A stretch of 64,000 nt of DNA from Saccharothrix algeriensis (GCF_016907655.1 NZ_JAFBCL010000001.1:5986001-6050000), one strand, 5' to 3'; shown: positions 8,922-17,801, counted from the first letter of the stretch. Numbers and translations: made by a program. The notes: generated by a model from the sequence alone, not told the origin.

Positions 8922-10009
8922 CCGCTGTCCTGACCGTCAACGCCGGGTCGAACAGCCTCAAGGCGCACCTGGTCGACGCCGGTTCCGAGGAGGTCGTGGG
9001 CTCCGTCGACGTGGAGGGCCCGCCGGACTCCGACGACACCCGCCGCGCCCTGGACGAGCTGTCGGCCGACGCGGACGGCGTCGTCGCGGTCGGCCACCGG
9101 CTCGTGCACGGCGGCCCCGACCTGCGCGCGCCGACCGTCGTCGACGACGCCGCGGTCGGGGCGGCCCGGCGCGCCGAGGCGCTGGCGCCGCTGCACGTGC
9201 CGCCCGCCCTGCGGCTGCTGGACGTGCTGCGCGGGCGGCTGCCCGACGTGCCGCACGTGCTGTGCCCGGACACCGCCTTCCACGCCGACCTGCCCGAGGT
9301 CGCCGCCACCTACCCGCTGCCCGCCCGGTGGCGCGAGCGCCACGGCCTGCGCCGCTACGGCTTCCACGGCCTGTCCTACCGGTGGGCGCTGGACCGGGCG
9401 GCGCGGATCCTCGACCGGCCCGCCGACGGGCTGAGCGTGCTGATGACCCACCTGGGCGGCGGCTGCTCGGTGTGCGCGGTGCGCGGGGGCCGCAGCGTGG
9501 ACACCTCGATGGGCTTCACGCCGCTGGAGGGCGTGGCGATGTCGAAGCGCTCGGGCAGCGTCGATCCCGGGATGCTGCTGTGGTTGCTGCGCAACGGGGT
9601 CGACCTGGACGCCCTCGAACACGGCCTCAACCACGAATCCGGCCTGCTGGGGCTGTCCGGCGGCCGGTCGGGCGACACCCGCGACCTGGTCGCCGCCGCC
9701 GGGGAGGACCCGGCGGCGGCGCTGGCGCTGCGCGTGTTCGCCCACCGCGCGCGGCGCGAGCTCGCCGCCGCGGCCACCTCGCTGGACCGGCTCGACGCCC
9801 TGGTGTTCACCGGCGAGATCGGCTGGGACCAACCGGAGGTCCGCGCCGACGTCGTGGCCGGCCTGTCCCTGCTCGGCGTCCCCGGCGACCTGACCACCCC
9901 ACCGGACGGCGACGGGCCGGTCAGCCCGCCCGGCGCCGCCGTGCCGGTGCTGGTCGTGAAGCCGCGCGAAGAGCTGCAGCTCTGCCGCGACACCCTGAGC
10001 GCGCTGTGA
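8918..10009 (+). CDS. ackA: Acetate kinase
   Basis: Converts acetyl phosphate and ADP to acetate and ATP. At 363 residues it is a little shorter than the usual roughly 400. Motifs of the ASKHA fold are present: LTVNAGSNSLK at the N-terminus, VGHRLVHGG, YGFHGLSYR, MGFTPLEGVAMSKRSG and FTGEIGWDQPEVR. Two motifs drift from the textbook form: HLGGGCS in place of HLGNGAS, and RSGSVDPG in place of RSGDIDPG. The GTG start overlaps the xfp stop (GTGA), so the two are translationally coupled. Confidence 0.93.
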   Translation: MTAVLTVNAGSNSLKAHLVDAGSEEVVGSVDVEGPPDSDDTRRALDELSADADGVVAVGHRLVHGGPDLRAPTVVDDAAVGAARRAEALAPLHVPPALRLLDVLRGRLPDVPHVLCPDTAFHADLPEVAATYPLPARWRERHGLRRYGFHGLSYRWALDRAARILDRPADGLSVLMTHLGGGCSVCAVRGGRSVDTSMGFTPLEGVAMSKRSGSVDPGMLLWLLRNGVDLDALEHGLNHESGLLGLSGGRSGDTRDLVAAAGEDPAAALALRVFAHRARRELAAAATSLDRLDALVFTGEIGWDQPEVRADVVAGLSLLGVPGDLTTPPDGDGPVSPPGAAVPVLVVKPREELQLCRDTLSAL

Positions 10010-10109
10010 GCACCGGTCCCGGCGCGAGGTCCTGATCGAACCGCCGGAAAGCGTCGTGGCGGTCGCCCGGGGCGGCGGGCACGGCGCCCGGTGGTGATCC
10101 GGGGGCCGG

Positions 10110-11327
10110 TCAGGTCGCGTCCGGCGAGGGCCGGGTCGGGCCGCCCGACCCGCCGGCCGGCAGGTCGTCGGGCGGTTCGATGCGCAGCGCCTTGGCCACC
10201 GGGACGTCGGAGGAGGAGTGCAGGACGATCGACAGGGCGATGGTGACGGCGACCAGGTCGAACACGTGCGCGGCCTCGGGCAGCCCGGACTGCAGGACGA
10301 GCAGGCCGTAGACGACCGAGGCGAACCCCTTGGGGCCGAACCAGGCCGCCGCGGCGCGTTCCCGCCCGGTCAGCCTGCTGCGCAGCAGGGAGACGGCGAT
10401 CGACAGCGGTCGCACGAGCAGGATGGCGACCACGGGCACCAGCCAGTCGCCGGGGCTGAGGTGGGAGAGGCGTTCGGGGGTGATCAGGGCGCCGAAGACG
10501 AGCAGGGCGGCGAACTTGGTGGTTTCCGACAGCAGGTCGCCGAAGTGCTCGAACCGCTGGGCGGCGGCGGGGGCGAGCGTGGCGATGGTGGAGCCCGCGG
10601 CGAACGCGGCGAGGTAGGGGTTGGCGTGGGTCAGGTCGGCCGCGGCGTAGACCACGATGCCCACCGACAGCGGGCCCAGGGCTTGCAGGCGCGGTTCCGC
10701 GCCGAGGAGGGGCAGGCGCAGCGCCAGCGCGACCAGCGCCGGGACCGCGACGCCGAGCAGCAGGCCGAGGGCGAGTTCGAGGGCGATGGTGCCGGGGTGG
10801 GCGGTCTCGTGGGAGGCGGCGGCGAGGAAGATCAGGACGAAGGGCAGGGCCAGGCCGTCGTTGAGGCCGGACTCGACGTTGAGCAGGCGCCGCAGCCGCA
10901 GGGGCACGTCGGCGCGGCCCACGATGGCGGAGGCGAACACCGGGTCGGTGGGGGACAGGATCGCGCCCAGCAGGAAGGCGGTGGGCCAGTCCAGCCCGGC
11001 CAGGTAGTGGGCGGGCAGCGCGATGCCGACCATGGCCAGCGGCATCCCGATGCCCAGGGCCTTGCCCGAGCTGCGCCACTCCTGGCGCAACGCGGGCAGC
11101 CCGGCGCGCTGCCCGTCGGTGAACAGCACGGTGAACAGCGCCAGGTCGGCCAGCGCGGACACCACGCCGCTGTCGGAGGGGATCTCGACCAGGCCGAACC
11201 CGCCCTGGCCCAGCAGCGCGCCGGCGAGCAGCACCATCAGCGCCGTCGACAGCACCGTGCGCGCCGCCAGGCCCGACAGGGCCACGCTGACCAGCATCAC
11301 CACGCCGAAGGCCAGCACCAGGCTCAC
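10110..11327 (-). CDS. CPA1-family cation/proton antiporter (NhaP-like)
   Basis: A 405-residue membrane protein of about 12-13 helices. The ion-binding region is clear in LLGAILSPTDPVFASAIVG and NVESGLNDGLALP, both conserved in NhaP/NhaK-type exchangers. The second GTG (11327) is preferred: GAGGAGGGG sits 8 bases upstream of it, whereas it abuts the first GTG at 11336. A proline-rich micro-ORF ends 72-81 bases upstream and may share the transcript. It probably exports Na+ or K+ in exchange for H+. Confidence 0.9.
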   Translation of the reverse strand: MSLVLAFGVVMLVSVALSGLAARTVLSTALMVLLAGALLGQGGFGLVEIPSDSGVVSALADLALFTVLFTDGQRAGLPALRQEWRSSGKALGIGMPLAMVGIALPAHYLAGLDWPTAFLLGAILSPTDPVFASAIVGRADVPLRLRRLLNVESGLNDGLALPFVLIFLAAASHETAHPGTIALELALGLLLGVAVPALVALALRLPLLGAEPRLQALGPLSVGIVVYAAADLTHANPYLAAFAAGSTIATLAPAAAQRFEHFGDLLSETTKFAALLVFGALITPERLSHLSPGDWLVPVVAILLVRPLSIAVSLLRSRLTGRERAAAAWFGPKGFASVVYGLLVLQSGLPEAAHVFDLVAVTIALSIVLHSSSDVPVAKALRIEPPDDLPAGGSGGPTRPSPDAT

Positions 11328-11408
11328 TACGGGCACCCCTCCTCACTCGGGACCGACGCCGGCGGAACCGATCCCGGCAGGGGGTCCGACCGCCGTACCC
11401 GCCCTCCC

Positions 11409-11543
11409 TCAGCGGCTGGGGGTGGGCGGTTCGGGCGTGGTCGGGTCGGGCGGGTTGGGCGTCGGCGGAACCGGCGGTTCCGTGCCCGGCGTGGGCTGCG
11501 CGGGCTGCGGGGACGTGGGTTGCGGTGGGTTCGGTCGTGCCAT
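11409..11543 (-). CDS. Proline-rich 44-residue protein
   Basis: A 44-residue ORF beginning MARPNPPQPTSPQPAQP, with 20 prolines and no hydrophobic segment. It has one of the best ribosome sites in the window (GAGGAGAG, 3-4 bases before ATG), which is the main reason to think it is translated. It lies just upstream of the CPA1 antiporter on the same strand. Runs of proline can stall ribosomes, so it could be a regulatory leader; it could also be a small secreted or structural peptide. No family is recognised. Confidence 0.55.
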   Translation of the reverse strand: MARPNPPQPTSPQPAQPTPGTEPPVPPTPNPPDPTTPEPPTPSR

Positions 11544-11773
11544 CGCTCTCCTCCTCGGGCCGGGCGGGTTCCGTGGGGATACCCGAACGCGGGCGGATCG
11601 CACCTGCCGCCACGACCCGCCGGGGTTGGCCCGCTCCTGCCGGGGTAGGTGGGAACCGTGACCGACGACGGGGGCCGGCTGCCCGCCCACGGCGGGCCGG
11701 CGAGCGACGCCGCCCACTCGGCGCGGTCGCCCGAACAGTCCCGGCGCCTGCCGGCGCAGTGAGGAGCGTTCCC

Positions 11774-12844
11774 GTGGAAGAACTGGAAGTGGTGCACGAG
11801 TTCACCGGTCCGATGCCCACCGGGGTGAGCGTGTCGCACACCGGGCGGATCTTCGTGAACTTCCCGAAGTGGGGCGACGAGGTCCCCGCGACCGTGGTGG
11901 AGCTGCGCGACGGCGCCGAGGCGCCGTTCCCCGACCAGGCGTGGAACTCGCCGTCGTCCGACGACGACCCGCACGCGTTCGTGTCGGTGCAGAGCATCGT
12001 GGTCGACCCCGCCGACCGGCTGTGGGTGCTCGACACCGGCAGCCCGCTGTTCCGGCCCACGAAGCCGGGCGGCCCGAAGCTGGTGCGCGTCGACCTGGCC
12101 ACCGACACCGTCGCCCAGGTGATCACCTTCCCGCGCGAAGTGGCCCTGGAGACGACCTACCTCAACGACGTGCGGTTCGACCTGCGCCGCGGCGAGGCCG
12201 GGGTCGCCTACATCACCGACTCGGCCGACTCCGGTCCCAACGGGATCATCGTGGTGGACCTGGGCAGCGGCGAGTCGTGGCGCAGGCTGCACGACCACCC
12301 CTCCACCAAGGCCGAGCCCCTGGAGGGCTTCCGCCCGGTCGTGGAAGGCGCGCCGTTCCTGGAGCGCCCCGCCGAGGGCGCGCCGGAACCGGTCACCATG
12401 GGCGCGGACGGCATCGCGATCAGCGCCGACGGATCGCGCCTGCACTACTGCCCGCTGGCCTCGCGCCGCTGGTACAGCGTGCCCACCAGCGCTCTGCTGG
12501 ACCGGTCGCTGCCCGACGACGAGGTGGGCGAGCAGGTCGTGGACGAGGGCGACAAGGGCGGCGGTTCCGACGGCCTGGAGACCGACGACGCCGGCCGGCT
12601 CTACCTGACCGACTACGAGCACGACGCCGTGCTGCGCAGGCTCCCGGACGGCACGTTCGAGGCCGTCGCCCACGATCCGCGCCTGCTGTGGCCGGACACG
12701 ATGTCGGTCGCCGACGGCCACCTCTACGTCACCGCCAACCAGCTCCACCGCCAGGCCAAGTACCAGGGCGGCCAGGACCGCAGGCGCAAGCCGTACCACC
12801 TGTTCCGCGTGCCCATCGACGCAGGACCGGTCCGGCTCCGGTAG
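11774..12844 (+). CDS. Major royal jelly protein (yellow/MRJP)-like beta-propeller protein
   Basis: A 356-residue protein with the MRJP/yellow pattern, a sugar-lactonase-like six-bladed propeller. Segments include PTGVSVSHTGRIFVNFPKWG, VDPADRLWVLDTG, YLNDVRFDLRRGEAGVAYIT and MGADGIAISADGSRLHY. Bacterial homologues are uncharacterised hydrolase-like proteins. No signal peptide is visible with the chosen GTG (11774), which has GAGGAG 7 bases upstream. It stands alone between divergent and downstream regulatory genes. Confidence 0.85.
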   Translation: MEELEVVHEFTGPMPTGVSVSHTGRIFVNFPKWGDEVPATVVELRDGAEAPFPDQAWNSPSSDDDPHAFVSVQSIVVDPADRLWVLDTGSPLFRPTKPGGPKLVRVDLATDTVAQVITFPREVALETTYLNDVRFDLRRGEAGVAYITDSADSGPNGIIVVDLGSGESWRRLHDHPSTKAEPLEGFRPVVEGAPFLERPAEGAPEPVTMGADGIAISADGSRLHYCPLASRRWYSVPTSALLDRSLPDDEVGEQVVDEGDKGGGSDGLETDDAGRLYLTDYEHDAVLRRLPDGTFEAVAHDPRLLWPDTMSVADGHLYVTANQLHRQAKYQGGQDRRRKPYHLFRVPIDAGPVRLR

Positions 12845-13068
12845 CCCGCGCCCCGCGGACGGGAAGTGGCCGCCCGACCGCGCGGACGCCTGCCGAACCC
12901 CGGGAAAGTCGGATGTGCACGTCCCCGAGCCGTTGGTGTGGTGGGTCACGTGGCGGCGATGGCGGGAATCCCGCGGTGGGAACCGGTCGTTGCCGTGGTC
13001 GGTGCGTTCGCGCCGGGGTTGAGCAGCCAGCCCGTCGTCGTGGGATCGGGTCTTCGGAAGGTTGTCCG

Positions 13069-13530
13069 GTGGGTCAAGACGAATCGGCTGTGAACGTGTC
13101 GGTGTCCGCCGGGGCGCGGGGTGGCGTGCCGTTGCTGCGCGTCGCGGGTGAGATCGACATGGCGACCGCGCCCGGTGTGCGCGCCGAGGTGCTGGGGTGG
13201 CTGGAGACCGCCGTGCCGGTGGCCGTGCTGGACCTGACCGGGGTGTCGTTCCTGGCGTCCAACGGATTGGCGTTGTTGGCCGAAGCCGCTCAACACGCCC
13301 ACGAGCGCGGTGCGGTGTTCGCCGTCGCCGCCGACCACCACGCCGTGCTCAAGCCGTTGGACATCACCGGGATGCGCGAGGTGCTCACGGTGCGCCCGGA
13401 CGTCGACCGCGCCGTGGCGGCGGTGCGCGGCCTGGCAGCGGGCCCGGTCGCCGATCAGCCGTTCTCGTCGGTGTCGGTGTGCGGGCTGCCCACCGGCTTG
13501 GACTGGGAGGACCCGCGCCGGCGCAGGTAG
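13069..13530 (+). CDS. STAS-domain anti-sigma factor antagonist-like protein
   Basis: A 153-residue protein with a STAS domain at about residues 10-110: LLRVAGEIDMATAPGVRAEV, then AVLDLTGVSFLASNGLALLAEA. The serine of LASNGL sits where SpoIIAA/RsbV-type antagonists are phosphorylated, so it may bind or release an RsbW-type kinase; none is encoded nearby. GGAAGG lies 7 bases before the GTG at 13069. Its last 76 bases overlap a convergent gene, so its C-terminal tail (after about residue 128) is constrained by both frames. Confidence 0.85.
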   Translation: MGQDESAVNVSVSAGARGGVPLLRVAGEIDMATAPGVRAEVLGWLETAVPVAVLDLTGVSFLASNGLALLAEAAQHAHERGAVFAVAADHHAVLKPLDITGMREVLTVRPDVDRAVAAVRGLAAGPVADQPFSSVSVCGLPTGLDWEDPRRRR

Positions 13531-13766
13531 ACGCTGAAGACCACCATCGAGCCGATGGCCAGGAACTCCGACTGCCAGTTCTCCGCGACGTCGACCGCGA
13601 AGTCCGAGGACAGCACGTAGGCCCCCAGGCCGATCGGGTCGCCGCCGTCGGTCAGCCGGCGCTCGTTGAGGTCGGCGTTGCCGGCGAACGCCTGGCCGAC
13701 CAGCGACGCCGGGAACAGCAGGCCGAAGAACAGGCCCAGGCCGTTGTCGCGCAGGAACCGCTTCAC
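13455..13766 (-). CDS. DUF6766 family membrane protein
   Basis: A 103-residue protein with two hydrophobic helices (GLGLFFGLLFPASLVGQAFA and FLAIGSMVVFSVYLRRRG) joined by a loop ending DFAVDVAENWQSEF, the pattern of DUF6766. Function is unknown. The GTG start overlaps the stop of the upstream small gene by 4 bp (GTGA). The 3' end overlaps the convergent STAS gene by 76 bp, an unusually long antisense overlap that could make the two transcripts interfere. Confidence 0.8.
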   Translation of the reverse strand: MKRFLRDNGLGLFFGLLFPASLVGQAFAGNADLNERRLTDGGDPIGLGAYVLSSDFAVDVAENWQSEFLAIGSMVVFSVYLRRRGSSQSKPVGSPHTDTDENG

Positions 13767-14113
13767 ATGCCCACCAACCCGATCACGCCGAAGCACACCA
13801 GCAGGACCGACACGCCGACCAGGTAGGCGTGGAACATCCCGCGCTGCGTCACGGCCCGCCCACCCCGCACCTCGACCTGCTCCACCGGGCCGCCCGGGAC
13901 CCCCAGGGCGGCGCAGTCGGCGTTCTCGCGGGCCTGCTCGGTGAGCAGCCCGCAGGCCCGCGCCCCGTCCCCGTCGGAGACCGCAGAGGTGAAGTCCTGC
14001 ACGGCCCGCTGCCCCCGGTTACGGTGGGGAACGCGGTGTCGACCGGCCAACGGACCCCGCCCCGCACCCGAACGCGGGTCCGCGCAGGAGGGCTGAACCA
14101 TGCACCTGGCCAC
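13763..14113 (-). CDS. Composite small protein: lipoprotein-like remnant joined to a one-helix membrane tail
   Basis: The open frame gives 116 residues. The middle (VQDFTSAVSDGDGARACGLLTEQAREN) looks like the start of an actinobacterial NTF2-like or DUF4878-type lipoprotein but stops far short of the usual length and lacks a signal peptide. The end (MFHAYLVGVSVLLVCFGVIG) is a single membrane helix. I suspect a decayed gene fused in frame with a short membrane peptide; the real product may begin only at the GTG near 13852. Translationally coupled to the DUF6766 gene. Confidence 0.4.
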   Translation of the reverse strand: MARCMVQPSCADPRSGAGRGPLAGRHRVPHRNRGQRAVQDFTSAVSDGDGARACGLLTEQARENADCAALGVPGGPVEQVEVRGGRAVTQRGMFHAYLVGVSVLLVCFGVIGLVGM

Positions 14114-14185
14114 CTACCCGGGACTGCCGCGCACCCGCGTCGGGCAGGCCGCGCCCCCGGCCCCCGGCGCGGCCGGGCGGGCGGC

Positions 14186-14728
14186 GTGAGCGAAGGACCC
14201 GGTGGCGCGCTGGGAGCCGCCGAACGGCGAGCGGGCCGCCTCGGCGCCGCCGGCTACGCCTTCGCGCTGTGCCTGGCGGTCCTGGCCGCCGTGGGCGGGA
14301 TCGCCCTGCTCGTCGAGCAGCCCTACCTGTTCCCCAGCCTCGGCCCGACCGTCATGCTGTTCTTCGAATCGCCCCGGCAGCGGTCCGCCGCACCCCGCAG
14401 CAGCCTGATCGGGCACGGCGTGGCGATCCTCGCGGGCGCCGGGTGCCTGGCCCTGTTCGGCCTGACCGACCACCCACCGGTCACCCAGGAGGGCGTCACG
14501 GGCGCCCGCGTCGGCGCCGCCGCCCTCTCGGTCGCCCTGACCGCCCTGGTCCTGCGGCTGCTGGACTGCCCGCACCCGCCGGCCGGGGCGACCACGCTGA
14601 TCGTCAGCCTGGGCCTGCTCACCTCGACCCGCGAACTGCTCGCCATCGCGGTGGGGGTGCTGCTGGTGACCGTGCTCGGCGTGGCCCTCAACCGCCTGCT
14701 CGGCGTGCGGCAACCGCTGTGGCGGTGA
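14186..14728 (+). CDS. HPP family integral membrane protein
   Basis: A 180-residue protein with about four membrane helices and the namesake motif in DCPHPPAGATTLIVSLGLL. PYLFPSLGPTVMLFFE is also typical of the family. Some HPP proteins in cyanobacteria and plant plastids carry nitrite; the substrate here is unknown. The GTG start at 14186 has only a weak G-rich ribosome site. It is divergent from the DUF6766 pair. Confidence 0.88.
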   Translation: MSEGPGGALGAAERRAGRLGAAGYAFALCLAVLAAVGGIALLVEQPYLFPSLGPTVMLFFESPRQRSAAPRSSLIGHGVAILAGAGCLALFGLTDHPPVTQEGVTGARVGAAALSVALTALVLRLLDCPHPPAGATTLIVSLGLLTSTRELLAIAVGVLLVTVLGVALNRLLGVRQPLWR

Positions 14729-14827
14729 CGGCGCGCCGAGGGCACGCCACCGCCGGGTCGGCGACCTCGTCGGCGGTCGGCCCACCGCGGCCGCCGGGGC
14801 GGTGCCGCGCGGGAAGCGCTCCTGCCG

Positions 14828-15373
14828 TCAGCTCCCGGTGGCCGTGGCGCAGCGGGTGGGTGGCGGCACGTCGCCGTCGTCGACGGCCTCCACCATCGCC
14901 TCCACCGTGACCTCGCCCGCGTTCTCGAAGTCGAAGGTCAGCGGAACGGTGGTGCCGGCCTGGACTTCCTCGGAGAAGTCCACGACGCGCAGGTGGTAGG
15001 CCAGGTCCACGCCGCCGGGCTCGCCCACGGCGCCCTCGGCGGGCACGGGGATGCGCGGCACCGTCTCGCTGGAGCCGTCGCAGTCGGCATCGGAGCGCAA
15101 CTCCACCGCGCCCGCGCTCCGCGAGCGCACGCCCAGCAGCGCGTCCGGCCGGTCCGAATCGCTGAACATCGCCAGCCGCACCACGGCGTCCTCACCGGGC
15201 CGGTAGGAGCTGTCGCCGGGCGCTTGGACGAACACGTTGCGCAGCACCACGTCGCCGACCTCGGCGTTGGTGCCCATCGTGCCGCTCTCCAGCACCCGCT
15301 GCGGTTCACCGCACGACGCGAGCACCGCGGCCACCGCCGCGGTCGTGATTCCCAGAGTGCCGATCCTGTTCAT
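14828..15373 (-). CDS. Lipoprotein with a PCuAC-like (copper chaperone) fold
   Basis: A 181-residue exported lipoprotein: signal peptide and lipobox VLASC with the modified Cys at residue 21. The C-terminal half (VVDFSEEVQAGTTVPLTFDF then AGEVTVEAMV) matches the last strands of PCuAC/DUF461 copper chaperones. The His/Met copper-binding set of that family is not evident, so it may be a structural relative without copper binding. It stands alone between convergent HPP and same-strand GH15 genes. Confidence 0.72.
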   Translation of the reverse strand: MNRIGTLGITTAAVAAVLASCGEPQRVLESGTMGTNAEVGDVVLRNVFVQAPGDSSYRPGEDAVVRLAMFSDSDRPDALLGVRSRSAGAVELRSDADCDGSSETVPRIPVPAEGAVGEPGGVDLAYHLRVVDFSEEVQAGTTVPLTFDFENAGEVTVEAMVEAVDDGDVPPPTRCATATGS

Positions 15374-15610
15374 GCCCCTCGGCTACCCGGCACGCCCACG
15401 GCGGAGCACGTGTGACGGCCTCGTCAGGCGATCGCAAGCTCCGGGACGCGCGTGGTGAACGCGACCCCGCCAAGCCGACCCCGCCGTCCTCCTCGCGTGG
15501 CGACGCCGCAGCGTCCGAGCAGGCCCGAGGGCACCCGACCTCGGCCGCGACCGGAATCCCGGACGCCGGGAGGGATCCGCCGCCACCGGGTCAGCCGGCG
15601 GGCGGCGCCG

Positions 15611-17416
15611 TCACAGGGCCTGCTCGTCCTTGCCGGCGGAGGTGCGGGTGGAGGCGCCGGCGAGCCGGCGAGCGGTGTTGACCAGACCTTCCATGCTGAA
15701 CGCCTGGGGTGTGTTGCCCATGTGGCGCCCGGTGGTCGGGTCGTACTCCTCGCTGAGCAGGCCGACGTCGTTGCGCAGGTCGAGCAGGCGTTCGAACAGC
15801 TCCCGGGCCTCGGCCGCGCGGCCGGTGCCGTGCAAGGCGTCGGCGAGCCAGAACGTGCAGGCCAGGAACGCGCCCTCGGCCCCGGGCAGGCCGTCCACGC
15901 CGCCGTCGGCGTCGGTGCGGTAGCGCAGCACGAACCCGTCGAAGCACAGCTCGCGGCGCACCGCGTCCACCGTGCCCCGCACGCGCGGGTCGTCCCAGGG
16001 CAGGAAACCGACGCGCGGGATGAGCAGCAGGGACGCGTCCAGGCCCTGCGAGCCGTAGAACTGGGTGAAGGTGTTGCGCTCGGGGTCGTAGCCCCGGTCG
16101 CAGACCTCGGCGTGGATGCGGTCGCGAACCTCCCGCCACCTCCCGATCGGCCCGGGCAGCCCGTGGTGCTCGACCGTGTGCACGGCGCGGTCGAGCCCGG
16201 CCCAGGCCATGACCTTGGAGTGGGTGAAGTGGCGGCGCGGGCCGCGCACCTCCCACAGGCCGTTGTCCGGGTCGGACCAGTGGCCCTCCAGGTGGTCCAG
16301 CAGCGCCCGCTGGAGGTCCCAGGCGGTGTCGGTGGCCGGCAGACCGGCCTCGCGGGCCAGGTGCAGGCCGTCGAGGACCTCGCCCCACACGTCGAGCTGG
16401 AACTGGTCGGCCGCGGCGTTGCCCACCCGGACGGGCGAGGCGCCCTCGTAGCCGGACAGCCAGGGCAGCTCCGCCTCCGGCAGCCGGCGGCTGCCGTCCA
16501 GGCCGTACATGATCTGCAGCTTCGCCGGGTCGCCCGCCACCGCGCGCACCAGCCACTCGCGCCAGGCCCGTGCCTCGGCGACGTACCCGGTGCCCAGCAG
16601 CGCCTGGAGGGTGAACGTGGCGTCGCGCAGCCAGCAGTAGCGGTAGTCCCAGTTGCGGGGGCCGCCCCACTGCTCGGGCAGCGAGGTGGTGGCCGCGGCG
16701 ACGATGCCCCCGGTGGGGGCGTAGGTCAGGGCCTTGAGCGTGACCAGGGCCCGCCGCACCGCGTCCCCCCACGGGCCGCGGTAGGTGCAGCGGCCGATCC
16801 AGGCGGCCCAGAAGTCCTCGGTGTCGCCGATGGCCCGCGCGGCGTCGACGGCGTGCGGGCGGGGCAGGTGGGAGGCGGTGTGGGTGAGCACGAACGGCAC
16901 GCGCTGCCCGGCGCGCACCTCGAACTCGGCGGTGGTGGTCAGGTCGTGGCCGTGCACCGGGACGCCCGCCTCCAGCCACACCGCGTCCGGCCCGGCGATC
17001 GCGGCCAGCGCCCCGTCGTGGTGGCGGACCCAGGGCACGACGTTGCCGTAGTCGAAGCGCAGCCGCAGGTCCATGCGCATCGGCACGCTGCCCGACACGC
17101 CCTCCACCACGCGCACCACGTCGGCGGCCTCGCCGCGCGGCGGCATGCAGTCGACCACGCGCACCGTGCCGTGCGGGGTGTCCCACTCCGACTCCAGCAC
17201 CAGGGAGTCGCCGCGGTAGCGCCGCCGGGTGGCCGGGCCGCCGGTCGCCGGGGCGAGCTGCCAGCGCCCGGCGTCCACGTCGTCCAGCAGCGCGGCGAAG
17301 CAGGCCGGGGAGTCGAACCGGGGCAGGCACAGCCAGTCGACGCTGCCGTCCCGGCCGACCAGGGCGGCGGTCTGCAGGTCTCCGAGCAGGGCGTAGTCCT
17401 CGATCGGCGAGGGCAT
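15611..17416 (-). CDS. Glycoside hydrolase family 15 protein (trehalase/glucoamylase type)
   Basis: A 601-residue cytoplasmic enzyme opening with PSPIEDYALLGDLQTAALVG, the standard start of actinobacterial GH15 proteins, several of which act as trehalases. The catalytic barrel shows WDYRYCWLRDATFTLQALL and, near the C-terminus, CTFWLADALHGTGRAAEA and NDVGLLSEEYDP. No signal peptide is present, so it probably acts on intracellular trehalose or malto-sugars. Ribosome site GGGAGGCGC lies before ATG. A long perfect hairpin sits 47 bases upstream. Confidence 0.92.
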   Translation of the reverse strand: MPSPIEDYALLGDLQTAALVGRDGSVDWLCLPRFDSPACFAALLDDVDAGRWQLAPATGGPATRRRYRGDSLVLESEWDTPHGTVRVVDCMPPRGEAADVVRVVEGVSGSVPMRMDLRLRFDYGNVVPWVRHHDGALAAIAGPDAVWLEAGVPVHGHDLTTTAEFEVRAGQRVPFVLTHTASHLPRPHAVDAARAIGDTEDFWAAWIGRCTYRGPWGDAVRRALVTLKALTYAPTGGIVAAATTSLPEQWGGPRNWDYRYCWLRDATFTLQALLGTGYVAEARAWREWLVRAVAGDPAKLQIMYGLDGSRRLPEAELPWLSGYEGASPVRVGNAAADQFQLDVWGEVLDGLHLAREAGLPATDTAWDLQRALLDHLEGHWSDPDNGLWEVRGPRRHFTHSKVMAWAGLDRAVHTVEHHGLPGPIGRWREVRDRIHAEVCDRGYDPERNTFTQFYGSQGLDASLLLIPRVGFLPWDDPRVRGTVDAVRRELCFDGFVLRYRTDADGGVDGLPGAEGAFLACTFWLADALHGTGRAAEARELFERLLDLRNDVGLLSEEYDPTTGRHMGNTPQAFSMEGLVNTARRLAGASTRTSAGKDEQAL

Positions 17417-17462
17417 CGGTCAGCGCCTCCCGGCGGGCTCGACGACGACCACCGCGCCGCCG

Positions 17463-17510
17463 GGTCGAACCCGTCGATCCCGCTCCGGCGCGGGATCGAC
17501 GGGTTCGACC
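17463..17510. promoter_or_regulatory. Long perfect inverted repeat upstream of the GH15 gene
   Basis: GGTCGAACCCGTCGATCCCG (17463-17482) pairs perfectly with 17491-17510; one more G-C pair closes a 6-base loop. It lies between divergent genes, where a terminator is not expected, and within the likely 5' leader of the GH15 gene. It could be an attenuator, a large operator, or the end of an unseen transcript. Confidence 0.6.
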
Positions 17511-17591
17511 GACTGCGGTGACCCCGTGGTTGCGGGGACGACGGTTGGCGCGCACATGCCTCGGGACTACCCCCGATGCCCCGTCCCATGT

Positions 17592-17618
17592 CACGAACCG
17601 CACGAACCGCACGAACCG
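17592..17618. repeat. Three tandem copies of CACGAACCG
   Basis: Copies at 17592, 17601 and 17610 are identical. They lie in the roughly 385-base gap between the GH15 gene and the next rightward gene, which otherwise shows no gene. Confidence 0.75.
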
Positions 17619-17801
17619 CGCCGCACCGGGCACGGACCCCGGCGGGCCGGAGGAGGGCGCGCGAGCACCCGCCCACCGGCGGGGCCGGCCCGTGAGCGGC
17701 ACCCGCCCGGGACGGCCGGCTCCATCGTCAGCCAGTCGTCAGGTCGGGCCTGCCACGACGGAGGCATCCTGGGAGCAGACACCACGAGCGTTGGAGGTCC
17801 C

